Shown here: piece after piece, positions 9,384-18,270 of the stretch
Layout: every line of letters begins with the position of its first letter
Numbering within the stretch: the first letter of the stretch is position 1
DNA from: Helicobacteraceae bacterium
Lineage (GTDB): Bacteria; Campylobacterota; Campylobacteria; Campylobacterales; Sulfurimonadaceae
DNA length: 41,593 nt
Assembly: GCA_015493495.1 (NCBI GenBank)
Contig: WGDB01000047.1
Coordinates: forward strand, 1 to 41,593
Reading direction: 5' to 3'
Program-made: the position numbers and the translations under genes
Notes under the pieces: generated by a model
Told to the model about the DNA's origin: nothing
Databases searched by the model: none
Seen by the model: the letters and a program-made list of their open reading frames with translations, nothing else

Positions 9384-9760
9384 GAGTACACCTACTCGTT
9401 ATCTCTTTTATAGTTGTGTTTGCTGGATGTTCTCAAGAGAGCAGTGAAAAAAAAGAGCAGGGCATTCAGGTCGAACAAAAGGTTCTTAAAAGTCCAAACA
9501 AAAATGAAGCACTTATCTGCCTTGACGAAAATGAGAAGATCACCTGCAAGTTAATGACAAAACGTGTGAAAAAGAAGAGATCAGTACGCTTTGAATGGGA
9601 GTCACCACATGGCAAAGACAACCGTGAGCGCGCAATGGTCTTACCTGCCAATCATGCCAGTATCTTTGATGCAAGAGATAAAAAAGGTCGTGCAAAGGGC
9701 AAATGGAAAGTGGTGGTAGAACTAGACGGTGAGAAGATCTCGACTAGTTTTCAGTTGTAA
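9380..9760 (+). CDS. small lipoprotein
   Basis: Signal peptide with lipobox-like VFAGC; ATGA overlap with the ankyrin gene. Confidence 0.65.
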   Translation: MRVHLLVISFIVVFAGCSQESSEKKEQGIQVEQKVLKSPNKNEALICLDENEKITCKLMTKRVKKKRSVRFEWESPHGKDNRERAMVLPANHASIFDARDKKGRAKGKWKVVVELDGEKISTSFQL

Positions 9761-9767
9761 TAAACTA

Positions 9768-10139
9768 CTAATAGAGTGAAGTCTCTTCTTTCTCGAGGTT
9801 CAATTCATACACATCATCAGGTGTGATGCAGAAGATCTCATAGAGTTGTATCATAGGATTCTCTTTTAGAACTGTTTTCATATCCAAGTTCTCTGCCCAT
9901 GCCTTGATCTTATCAATAACTTCTTTGTCATTAGAGGTGATCTCAACAAGAAGGTCCCCTTTAAATCCGGCGTAAGTACGTATGTCTCTTATGTTGAGAC
10001 CTAAAGCATACTTTATGACATCTTTACGCTCTTGCGCCATATCTTGGGTGGAGGGTTCTAGATCACCTATAGAACGTCCATTTTCCCAAAATGTTCCCTC
10101 ATGACTGTACTTCTCTTCATGTGTTTCTTCATCTTGCAT
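9768..10139 (-). CDS. hypothetical acidic protein
   Basis: 123-aa ORF in a gap between clear genes. Confidence 0.5.
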   Translation of the reverse strand: MQDEETHEEKYSHEGTFWENGRSIGDLEPSTQDMAQERKDVIKYALGLNIRDIRTYAGFKGDLLVEITSNDKEVIDKIKAWAENLDMKTVLKENPMIQLYEIFCITPDDVYELNLEKEETSLY

Positions 10140-10209
10140 GTTGACCCCTAAAGCTATGATTTGTTCATTACTATAATATCGTGCTTAATGTATTAGTAAG
10201 ATTAAAAGA

Positions 10210-10740
10210 TTAGAGGAATTTATAGCGCTCTTTTAAAAGGAACTTGGATTCATCTTCAAAAAGCAGGGCAAGTTCGAGGTAGCCGCTGATGTAGGTACAG
10301 AAGAACTTCATAAAACGTAGATCGTCCTGTGTGAAAGGTTCTCTTTTATTTAAGAGCTCTAATGCCCCCATAACACTTTTGTCAGAAGACAAAATTGGAA
10401 CAACAGCAATGTTTTTTGTTATAAACCCGCTTTTTTTATCGATCTTTTTACAAAAGTTTTCATCTTCATAGGGACTGTTACTTATTTTGGGTTCGCCACT
10501 TTTTACACACTGACCAACAACACCTTCCTCAGCACTTAAGATGATCTTGTGTGTGCCTTCAGCTACGATGGTCCATAGCATGCTGAGTTTTTTATTATAT
10601 ATAAATATTGAACAGCGCTCAACATTAAGAACCTCTTTCAAATACTTGGTAATCAAAGGCAAACCTACCTCAAGAGAGGGGTTGTCCAGAAGTTCACGAC
10701 CGAATTGAGCCAACTGCTGATAAGAAGCTACATGTTTCAT
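10210..10740 (-). CDS. GAF-domain protein
   Basis: VERCSIFIYNKKLSMLWTIVAEGTHKIILSAEEGVVGQCVKSGEPKISNSPYED... typical GAF motif. Confidence 0.85.
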   Translation of the reverse strand: MKHVASYQQLAQFGRELLDNPSLEVGLPLITKYLKEVLNVERCSIFIYNKKLSMLWTIVAEGTHKIILSAEEGVVGQCVKSGEPKISNSPYEDENFCKKIDKKSGFITKNIAVVPILSSDKSVMGALELLNKREPFTQDDLRFMKFFCTYISGYLELALLFEDESKFLLKERYKFL

Positions 10741-10749
10741 CTTTAATTC

Positions 10750-10938
10750 CTAAAAAAATTGGCCCTGGTTTTCATTTTCCAGGGGTTTTCGGCGCTCTTT
10801 TGCCAACCAGTCTTGTAGTAACTTTTCCGTCACTTTACTTAAACTCATTTTGTAACGTTTACGAGAGTATTTCATCGCTTCATCCCATGTTTTTCGATCG
10901 ATTACTAAAGAACGGGTCACTTCATCTTTTGGTTTCAC
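10750..10938 (-). CDS. small ribbon-helix-helix-like protein
   Basis: ORF-track start trimmed to GTG 10938 (VKPKDEVTRSLVIDRKTWDEAMKYSRKRYKMSLSKVTEKLLQDWL), preceded by AGGAA at suitable spacing. Confidence 0.45.
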   Translation of the reverse strand: MKPKDEVTRSLVIDRKTWDEAMKYSRKRYKMSLSKVTEKLLQDWLAKERRKPLENENQGQFF

Positions 10939-11066
10939 ATATATTCCTAATTTTATATAGTTTATTATATAGTAAATTCCATATATTTTCAAGAGAAAAA
11001 GATGTCAAAATGCCTACTTTTAGGCATTTGCAGAAGTTTTTAAGGTATCGGTTTTTAGAGACGCTC

Positions 11067-12209
11067 TTAAGTGATTGTTTTTTGTGGTTTTAAGGTTAAC
11101 ACAGAGATCTCACTGGGTGCAAAAACACGTACAGGTGGACCCCAATACCCTGTCCCACGGCTTACAAAAATCTGCTTGCCTTGAGTGACCTGATGAAGAC
11201 CCGCTAAAAATGGCTGTTGCAACATCACTAAAAACCCAAAAGGAAAGATCTGCCCGCCATGTGTGTGACCACTTAACATAAGGTCATAATCTATCTCTGA
11301 GACGATCTCAATACTTTTAGGTTGGTGAGATAATAAAAGTGTAGGTATTGTGTGATCTACATTTTTAAAAGCTTTAGCTGTGTCCACTAACATAGTTTTA
11401 AAACGTATAGATTGGAGGTCGTTTAGCCCAACAAGGTTGATACTGTTGTGCCCATCACTGATGATGACACTCTCATTTAGAAGTGCTTTAATGTTGAGTT
11501 GGGGCATATAATCGGCTATATCTTTTGCACCGTGATAGTACTCATGGTTACCCAACACAAAATAGGTCCCATAGGTAGAGACTAACTCTTTTAGCGGTGC
11601 CAAGTCCTCTTTTGCATCTTCGATCTTTCTGTCTACCAAGTCTCCCGTGATCACAACAATGTCAGGTTTCAGGGCATTAATACGCGCGACACACTCTTGT
11701 AAAAACACTTTACCAATGGTGTTTCCAATATGGACATCACTTAACTGAACTACCCGTAATGATTCAAATCCCAACTCTTTAATAAAGATATCAACCTTGT
11801 TTAACTCTGGACGTTTTATACCTCCAACGAGACCTTTAAGCAGGTAAGAGAAAGCCAGCACCAACATCGTGACATCAAAGGCTATTTTCATAAACTTTCT
11901 ACGACCTTGATCAAATGGGATCCGCTCTGCTGTAGTATGGATAAGATCATAAAGCAAGGTAATGAAAAAGAGAGAGACGGTGATGGCTACAGAGAGGCTG
12001 AGTATGTAAAAAAGTGTAGGGGACTCAACAATAGGGTGAAATAGCATCTGTACTACAAAAAACAGTTCTGCTACAAAGAGCAGAGATAAAACAGGCAAAA
12101 CCACCTTAGTCAAGTCAAAATGGAGACGTTTGAAAAGACGTTTATAGATATAACTGTTCATTAAGTACATGACACCTATAAAAGCTAGAGGAAAGAGTGT
12201 AGTGCTCAT
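11067..12209 (-). CDS. membrane-anchored metallophosphoesterase (YkuE/YaeI-like)
   Basis: QLSDVHIGNTIG...VVITGDLVDRK...YFVLGNHEYYHG...LMLSGHTHGGQIFPF calcineurin-like motifs; N-terminal TM segments. Confidence 0.9.
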   Translation of the reverse strand: MSTTLFPLAFIGVMYLMNSYIYKRLFKRLHFDLTKVVLPVLSLLFVAELFFVVQMLFHPIVESPTLFYILSLSVAITVSLFFITLLYDLIHTTAERIPFDQGRRKFMKIAFDVTMLVLAFSYLLKGLVGGIKRPELNKVDIFIKELGFESLRVVQLSDVHIGNTIGKVFLQECVARINALKPDIVVITGDLVDRKIEDAKEDLAPLKELVSTYGTYFVLGNHEYYHGAKDIADYMPQLNIKALLNESVIISDGHNSINLVGLNDLQSIRFKTMLVDTAKAFKNVDHTIPTLLLSHQPKSIEIVSEIDYDLMLSGHTHGGQIFPFGFLVMLQQPFLAGLHQVTQGKQIFVSRGTGYWGPPVRVFAPSEISVLTLKPQKTIT

Positions 12210-12952
12210 CGCTCATGTACTTCGTAAGGGATCTGTTCATTGTCCATATATTCTAGAAATTGTTTAAAGTAGTCACTTGTAAGATCTTTGTCATAAGAGG
12301 CGATAGAGATCTCTACATTGGCTTTTTCATCGACGAACATTGGCAGAGATGAACACTCTACATCATTTGGGATTGTTTTCATAAGCTTTATAAAGCGTTC
12401 CTCACTGCATTTGGCTAGAAAACTTTGACGGTAAAGTGTACTGTTTTCTGGTAAAAAACGTCTTATAGCCTCTTTTACCATAGGGTGGGCCATCTCTGGA
12501 AAACCGGGTACAAAAAAGTAACGTTTTTCAAGATAAAATCCTGACATATTGTTTACAGGATTGTGAAGCAGTTCAGCATTCTCTGGAAGGTCTGACATCT
12601 CTATGCGATTGGGGAATGCCGCTTCGCCAAAACGCTCTACGATATCATTTTCAAACTTCTTATGACGCACAAGTGGCTTTGATGTAAAGATCTTGGCGGC
12701 AATCGCCCGTGTCAAATCATCGGGTGTAGAGCCTATACCACCAAAACAGAACATCACCGCCTTTTCATCAGACATAACCCGTCTGAAACTACTCTCTATC
12801 AGTGCACTGTCATCTTTAATGATCTCTATACAAAAAGGGAGATGCCCTTTAGCTGAGAGTGCCTGTTTGATAAAGGCAGCATGTTTGTCTTGACGACGTC
12901 CATTTAAGATCTCTGAGCCAATAATAACAACATAGATATGCAGATCAGACAT
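12206..12952 (-). CDS. CinA N-terminal-like (MoCF_biosynth) molybdopterin-binding domain protein
   Basis: VVIIGSEILNGRRQDKH...FCFGGIGSTPDDLTRAIAA; lacks the C-terminal CinA amidohydrolase domain. Confidence 0.8.
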   Translation of the reverse strand: MSDLHIYVVIIGSEILNGRRQDKHAAFIKQALSAKGHLPFCIEIIKDDSALIESSFRRVMSDEKAVMFCFGGIGSTPDDLTRAIAAKIFTSKPLVRHKKFENDIVERFGEAAFPNRIEMSDLPENAELLHNPVNNMSGFYLEKRYFFVPGFPEMAHPMVKEAIRRFLPENSTLYRQSFLAKCSEERFIKLMKTIPNDVECSSLPMFVDEKANVEISIASYDKDLTSDYFKQFLEYMDNEQIPYEVHER

Positions 12953-12985
12953 AGTTACACTCCAAACATTATTTATTCTTATAAT

Positions 12986-13007
12986 TATAGATTAGTTTTC
13001 ATCTATA
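12986..13007. promoter_or_regulatory. candidate operator upstream of the fad cluster
   Basis: Perfect inverted repeat TATAGAT-N8-ATCTATA in the cinA-like/fadD divergent intergenic region. Confidence 0.4.
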
Positions 13008-13068
13008 GTATGTAAAAAAGTTATATAGTGTTTAAATATATATAGACCACTAAATTAAAAGGCAAAAA

Positions 13069-14793
13069 ATGTTTGAGTTTGACACCATCGCCACTCTTTT
13101 TGAACATATAGACAAAAATATAAAAACGCCATCTTATCTTAATTATAGAAACAATGCCCGTTGGAATAGCCTCGAGAAAACAGAGTTTGTGAGGCATGTA
13201 CAACAGCTCTCTTTAGCCTTTAGTGCTGTGGGTGTCAAGCAGGGGACTACGGTAGGCATTATGGCGCCATCATCTCCCTTTTGGTTGATGGTTGACTTCT
13301 CTTTACAGAGACTGGGTGCCATTTCTGTCCCTATCTTTACCAATATCGCTTCTGAAAATTTACAGTATGAGATAGAAGATGCAGATATACATTATCTATT
13401 TATTGCAGGCGTGCCAGTGGACACTGCATTAGAGAAGATCATACAAGAGATGCGATCTGTTGTGCTCAAAGACCTTGTCTTAAAAAACGATCATACCAAT
13501 GTTCATAGTTGGGAAGACTTTTTAGAGTCAGCTCAGGCAGGTGCCCTCAAGCCAGTCACTATCAACCCAACAGACACTGCTACTATTGTCTATACCAGTG
13601 GTTCTACCGGTCAACCCAAAGGGGTTGTCTTAAGTCATGAAAACCTTGTGACACAGGTTAAAGATGCTCAAAAAGCGATCTACTTAAGTGAAAAGGATAC
13701 GGCATTAAGTCTTCTGCCTCTTGCACATATCTTTGAACGGATGGTGATGCTTTACTATTTGGCTGCAGGTGTCAAGATCTATTTTGTAGATGATGTTCAA
13801 AAGGCAGGTACCTACATAAAAGAGGTTAAGCCAACAACAATGCTGGTCGTACCAAGACTGTTAGAGAAGATCTACACAAAAATGCATATGAATGTTGCCC
13901 AAGCACCTTTTTTTAAAAAACATGTTGCAAGTGTGGCATTTTGGTGGGCACGAGTGAGAGATCCAAACAGACTTAAACGTAATATTATAGATAGGTTCTT
14001 TGATCAACTTGTTTATAAAAAGCTTTTAGAGGCACTCGGTGGAAACTTCCGAATTATTATCTCAGGCGGGGCACCACTCTCAAAACCCATCTCGAAGTTC
14101 TTTTTAAACATAGGTCTTCCTCTTTATCAAGGTTATGGTCTTACAGAGTGTGCACCTGTAGTTTGTGTCAACAGAGTGGCGCATAATCGTTGGGGCAGTT
14201 CAGGGCAGGTATTTGAGAGTGTGGAGGTGAAGCTAGGTAAGGACAATGAGCTGTTAGTCCGAGGTAAAAATGTGATGAAAGGCTATCATAACAAGCCAGA
14301 AGTCACGGCAGAGACCATAGACCGTGAGGGTTGGCTTCATACAGGTGATCTTGCTTCTATAGATGCTGAGGGCTATATTACTATAGAGAGCCGTCTCAAA
14401 GAGCTTTTTAAGACCTCTACCGGAAAATATGTATCAGCCATCAAAATAGAGTCTGCACTGATGCATTCCAAATGGATCGAATACGCGATGGTGATCGCTG
14501 AAGGACGTGCCTATGTCACCGTCTTGATCTTCTGTGATAAAGCTGTATTGGAGACCTTGACCCCACAGCAAAAGATGATGACAGCACAGACCATTGCAAA
14601 AAAGATCAAAGAGGTAAACAGACACTTCAATAAATGGGAGCAAATAGGCGGCTTTAGTCTCATAGCAGAGACACCTAGTACAGACAATGGACTCCTGACA
14701 CCCTCTATGAAGCTTATACGCAACAAGGTAATGGATCGATATGAAAAAGAGATAGAAACCATGTATGCAGAAAAGTCAAAAGGAGGAGTGTGA
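13069..14793 (+). CDS. long-chain acyl-CoA synthetase (AMP-binding, FadD-like)
   Basis: TATIVYTSGSTGQPKGVVLSHENLV and YQGYGLTECAPVV, GWLHTGDLASID adenylate-forming motifs. Confidence 0.93.
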   Translation: MFEFDTIATLFEHIDKNIKTPSYLNYRNNARWNSLEKTEFVRHVQQLSLAFSAVGVKQGTTVGIMAPSSPFWLMVDFSLQRLGAISVPIFTNIASENLQYEIEDADIHYLFIAGVPVDTALEKIIQEMRSVVLKDLVLKNDHTNVHSWEDFLESAQAGALKPVTINPTDTATIVYTSGSTGQPKGVVLSHENLVTQVKDAQKAIYLSEKDTALSLLPLAHIFERMVMLYYLAAGVKIYFVDDVQKAGTYIKEVKPTTMLVVPRLLEKIYTKMHMNVAQAPFFKKHVASVAFWWARVRDPNRLKRNIIDRFFDQLVYKKLLEALGGNFRIIISGGAPLSKPISKFFLNIGLPLYQGYGLTECAPVVCVNRVAHNRWGSSGQVFESVEVKLGKDNELLVRGKNVMKGYHNKPEVTAETIDREGWLHTGDLASIDAEGYITIESRLKELFKTSTGKYVSAIKIESALMHSKWIEYAMVIAEGRAYVTVLIFCDKAVLETLTPQQKMMTAQTIAKKIKEVNRHFNKWEQIGGFSLIAETPSTDNGLLTPSMKLIRNKVMDRYEKEIETMYAEKSKGGV

Positions 14794-14870
14794 TGAGGAA
14801 TACAGATATATATCTTAAAAAAGCGTACAGTAGTAGTACATGCATAAACCACCCAGGAGGTGAGAGATGA
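14793..14870 (+). CDS. candidate coupled 25-aa micro-ORF
   Basis: MRNTDIYLKKAYSSSTCINHPGGER*, starts in a TGATG overlap with fadD and ends in an ATGA overlap with the thiolase. Confidence 0.3.
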   Translation: MRNTDIYLKKAYSSSTCINHPGGER

Positions 14871-16153
14871 AAGAGCGGATGGCCATAATAGAGGGAGTAC
14901 GATCTCCCATTGCCAAAGCAGGGGGCAAATTCAAAAACCTGCAGGCTGAGACTTTAGGGGCACGTGTTGTACAAGAAGCCGTGTTGCGTTCTGGACTATG
15001 TTACAGTGATTATGATGAAGTGATCATAGGTAATGTCTCACAACCTACCCATGCCGCCAATGTTGCACGGGTTATTTCGCTGAAAGCAGGCTTTGGTGAT
15101 GAGACCATTGCCTACACTGTTCACCGAAACTGTGCCTCGGGGATGGAGTCCATAACCTCTGCTACAGAGAAGATCTTAGCCGGTTCGGGTAAGGTCTACC
15201 TCTGTGGTGGCGTTGAGTCCATGAGTAATGTACCTCTACTCTTTGGAACACAGATGAAGCACTTTTTAGAAGCGTTGAGTCGCTCAAGAACATTGACACA
15301 AAAACTACAGACCATCCAACATTTTCGCCCTGGTTATCTTAAACCTGTTATAGGGTTGATGCAAGGGCTTAGAGACCCTGTGAGTGGCTTAATGATGGGT
15401 TCAACAGCAGAGATCTTGGCACAAGATTTTGGAATAAGCAGGGAAGAACAAGACAGCTTTGCTTTAGAGAGCCATCAAAAAGCCTCTAGAGCACAGCAAA
15501 AAGGTATCTTTGCTGAAGAGATCGTACCTATTGTCTATGACATTGCCCATGCTAAGATCATGCATGATGATGACGGTATCCGGCATGAACAGTCATTAGA
15601 AGCTCTTGGCAAACTTCACCCATTTTTTGATCGTAAAAACGGAACAGTTACAGCTGCAAACTCCTCACAGATCTCCGATGCAGCAGCAGCCTTGACACTT
15701 ATGAGCGAAAGTGAAGCTAAAAAACGTGGACTGGATCCCTTAGGGTTTTTGAGTGGCTTTGCCTATGCAGGCTTGGAGCCAAAACGTATGGGGATGGGGC
15801 CTTATTATGCCACTGCAAAACTCTTTAAAAATATGAAGCTTTCGCTTAAAGATATTGATCTTATAGAGATGAATGAAGCCTTTAGTGTACAAGTTCAGGC
15901 CAACCTAAAAGCCTTCCCTTCCAAACATTATGCAGCTGCTCATGGTTTTAATGCACCACTGGGAGAGATCGATACAAATGTGCTCAATGTCAATGGCGGA
16001 GCAGTGGCACTGGGACATCCTGTTGGTATGACAGGTACACGACTGGTGATCCATGTTCTAAAAGAGCTTCGACGCCGTAAAAAAGAGCGTGGTCTCGCAA
16101 CATTGTGCATCGGTGGCGGTCAGGGTGCCGCACTGCTGTTGGAGGTGGTATGA
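14867..16153 (+). CDS. acetyl-CoA C-acyltransferase (FadA/FadI-type thiolase)
   Basis: HRNCASGMESI, NEAFSVQ, NGGAVALGHPVGMTGTRL, CIGGGQGAALL thiolase motifs. Confidence 0.93.
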   Translation: MKERMAIIEGVRSPIAKAGGKFKNLQAETLGARVVQEAVLRSGLCYSDYDEVIIGNVSQPTHAANVARVISLKAGFGDETIAYTVHRNCASGMESITSATEKILAGSGKVYLCGGVESMSNVPLLFGTQMKHFLEALSRSRTLTQKLQTIQHFRPGYLKPVIGLMQGLRDPVSGLMMGSTAEILAQDFGISREEQDSFALESHQKASRAQQKGIFAEEIVPIVYDIAHAKIMHDDDGIRHEQSLEALGKLHPFFDRKNGTVTAANSSQISDAAAALTLMSESEAKKRGLDPLGFLSGFAYAGLEPKRMGMGPYYATAKLFKNMKLSLKDIDLIEMNEAFSVQVQANLKAFPSKHYAAAHGFNAPLGEIDTNVLNVNGGAVALGHPVGMTGTRLVIHVLKELRRRKKERGLATLCIGGGQGAALLLEVV

Positions 16154-18267
16154 TGAAACATTTAAAATATTCCCAAGATAAAGAAGGTGTAGCAACGATA
16201 CTCTTTGATCATGCCACACTCGATGTTAACCTCCTCTCAGAAGAGGTACTTTTAGAACTTGAAGTCCTTATAGAGAAACTTTCTCAAAATGATGAACTAA
16301 AGACGGTACTGTTCAAAAGTGCTAAAGAGGGCATTTTTATAGCAGGTGCTGATATCAATGAGATCAAATCACTGACAACACAAGAGCAGGCTCTTGCCAA
16401 AGTAAGACAGGGACGACGTATATTAAGCAGTATCGCCACACTTAAGGTTCCGACCATAGCTATTATTGATGGGGCAGCACTTGGTGGCGGGTTTGAACTT
16501 GCCTTGGCGTGTGATTACAGAATTGCCACTGAAAATCCCAAGTGTAAGATCGGTCTGCCTGAGGTGAGTCTTGGTGTGATGCCAGGCTTTGGTGGTACTG
16601 TACGCCTGCGTGAGCTTATTGGTCTACAGAAAGCTATGGAGCTTATACTTGGGTCTAAACAGCTTAATGGTAAAAAAGCAGAACATTTAGGTCTTGTGGA
16701 TGCCTGCGTACCTAGTGGTTACCTTAGTTTTAAAGAGGCTGAGTTCATAGCGGCTATCAACTCAGAGAAGGGACGAGAAAAGATCCTCTCTAAACGCCAC
16801 AAACCTACACTATTAGAACGTTTGGGAAGTGCTTTGATCTTCTCATTTACTGAAAAAGAGGTGGCAAAGAAGACCAAAGGAAAATATCCTGCACCTTTGG
16901 AAGTGATACACCACTTTAAAAAGATCCAGGATATGAATTTTTATGAAGCGTTGGAGTCTGAGACACAAAGTTTTGCCAAATTGGCACTCACACCCGAGAG
17001 TAAACATCTTATATCACTATTTTTTACCTCTGAACGTCTAAAACATGACAGCGGCGTTGGTAAAGATGTTCAAGCAAAACCTCTACACCGTGCTGCTGTC
17101 TTTGGTGGTGGTACCATGGGTTCAGGAATTTTGTGGCTCTTTAGTAAAATCGATATTCCGGTAAGGCTTAAGGTGCGTGGAGAGCAACAGATCGCCGAGA
17201 CACTGCAGGCTGTCAACAAAAACTATATGGCCATCAAAAAACGTGGACGGCTGAGCCAACGAGAGATAGAACTGAAACTTGACCTTATTTCAGCCGACAC
17301 AGGGTTCCGTGGTTTTGAGATGAGTGATATTGCCATAGAAGCCATTGTAGAAGATGTTTCTGCCAAAGAGACACTCTACAAGATTCTAGAGACACAGTTA
17401 GACAAAGAGGCTATTATTGCGACCAACACCTCCTCTCTTTCCGTTTCCACTTTAGCACGTTCACTGAAATACCCTGAGCGTTTTGTAGGGATGCACTTTT
17501 TCAATCCTGTTAACCGTATGCCACTTGTTGAGGTGATCAGAGGTGACAAAACTTCAGACGGGAGTGTGGCAACAGTCATTGCGTTGGCTAAAAGGGCTGG
17601 CAAGACGCCTATCGTTGTAGGAGACTGTCCCGGGTTTTTGGTAAACCGTCTATTGATCCCTTACATAGTAGAAGCTGTCCACATGTTTGAAGAGGGTGAA
17701 AGTTTTGAACGCATAGATACCTTGCTTTTAGACTTTGGCATGCCGATGGGGCCATTTAGGCTGGTGGATGAAGTTGGTTTGGATGTAGGCTATAAGGTGG
17801 CTAAGGTACTGGAAGAGGGGTATGGTTCTCGTATGAAAACTGCGCCAATCTTTGAGTGTATTTATTCCGATATGGGGTTACTGGGTAAGAAAAAAGGACG
17901 TGGTTTTTACACGTACATAAAAAATAGTTCAGAGGTCAATGAAGCAGTCAATGCCCTAGTCACTCAAAAGCATAGCTTTAGCGACGATGAGATCCTAGAC
18001 AGAACACTTTTAGTCATGGTTAACGAAGCTTCGCGTGCCTTGGAGGAGGGCGTGGTCGACAATGCTGCTTATCTTGACATGGCAATGGTCATGGGTACCG
18101 GTTTTCCACCTTTTAGAGGAGGACTTTTAGCCTATGCTGATGAGAGAGGTATAGAGAGTGTTGTTGCACGTCTTAAAGTGCTTAGTACACTTTATGGAGC
18201 ACGTTTTGAGCCATCAAGGCTTCTAATGACTATGGTACAAGAAAAACGTAAGTTTTACAAGGAGTAA
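16150..18267 (+). CDS. enoyl-CoA hydratase / 3-hydroxyacyl-CoA dehydrogenase (FadJ/FadB-type)
   Basis: Crotonase AALGGGFELALACDYRIA...KIGLPEVSLGVMPGFGGT; HCD FGGGTMGSGI and GMHFFNPVNRMPLVEVI; start at 16150 or 16153, not 16105. Confidence 0.93.
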   Translation: MMKHLKYSQDKEGVATILFDHATLDVNLLSEEVLLELEVLIEKLSQNDELKTVLFKSAKEGIFIAGADINEIKSLTTQEQALAKVRQGRRILSSIATLKVPTIAIIDGAALGGGFELALACDYRIATENPKCKIGLPEVSLGVMPGFGGTVRLRELIGLQKAMELILGSKQLNGKKAEHLGLVDACVPSGYLSFKEAEFIAAINSEKGREKILSKRHKPTLLERLGSALIFSFTEKEVAKKTKGKYPAPLEVIHHFKKIQDMNFYEALESETQSFAKLALTPESKHLISLFFTSERLKHDSGVGKDVQAKPLHRAAVFGGGTMGSGILWLFSKIDIPVRLKVRGEQQIAETLQAVNKNYMAIKKRGRLSQREIELKLDLISADTGFRGFEMSDIAIEAIVEDVSAKETLYKILETQLDKEAIIATNTSSLSVSTLARSLKYPERFVGMHFFNPVNRMPLVEVIRGDKTSDGSVATVIALAKRAGKTPIVVGDCPGFLVNRLLIPYIVEAVHMFEEGESFERIDTLLLDFGMPMGPFRLVDEVGLDVGYKVAKVLEEGYGSRMKTAPIFECIYSDMGLLGKKKGRGFYTYIKNSSEVNEAVNALVTQKHSFSDDEILDRTLLVMVNEASRALEEGVVDNAAYLDMAMVMGTGFPPFRGGLLAYADERGIESVVARLKVLSTLYGARFEPSRLLMTMVQEKRKFYKE

Positions 18268-18270
18268 ATT

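Noticed and set aside
16105-16149. N-terminal extension of the FadJ-type ORF (MHRWRSGCRTAVGGG)
   Set aside because: Lies in the thiolase 3' end out of frame; the start at 16150/16153 is a normal overlap
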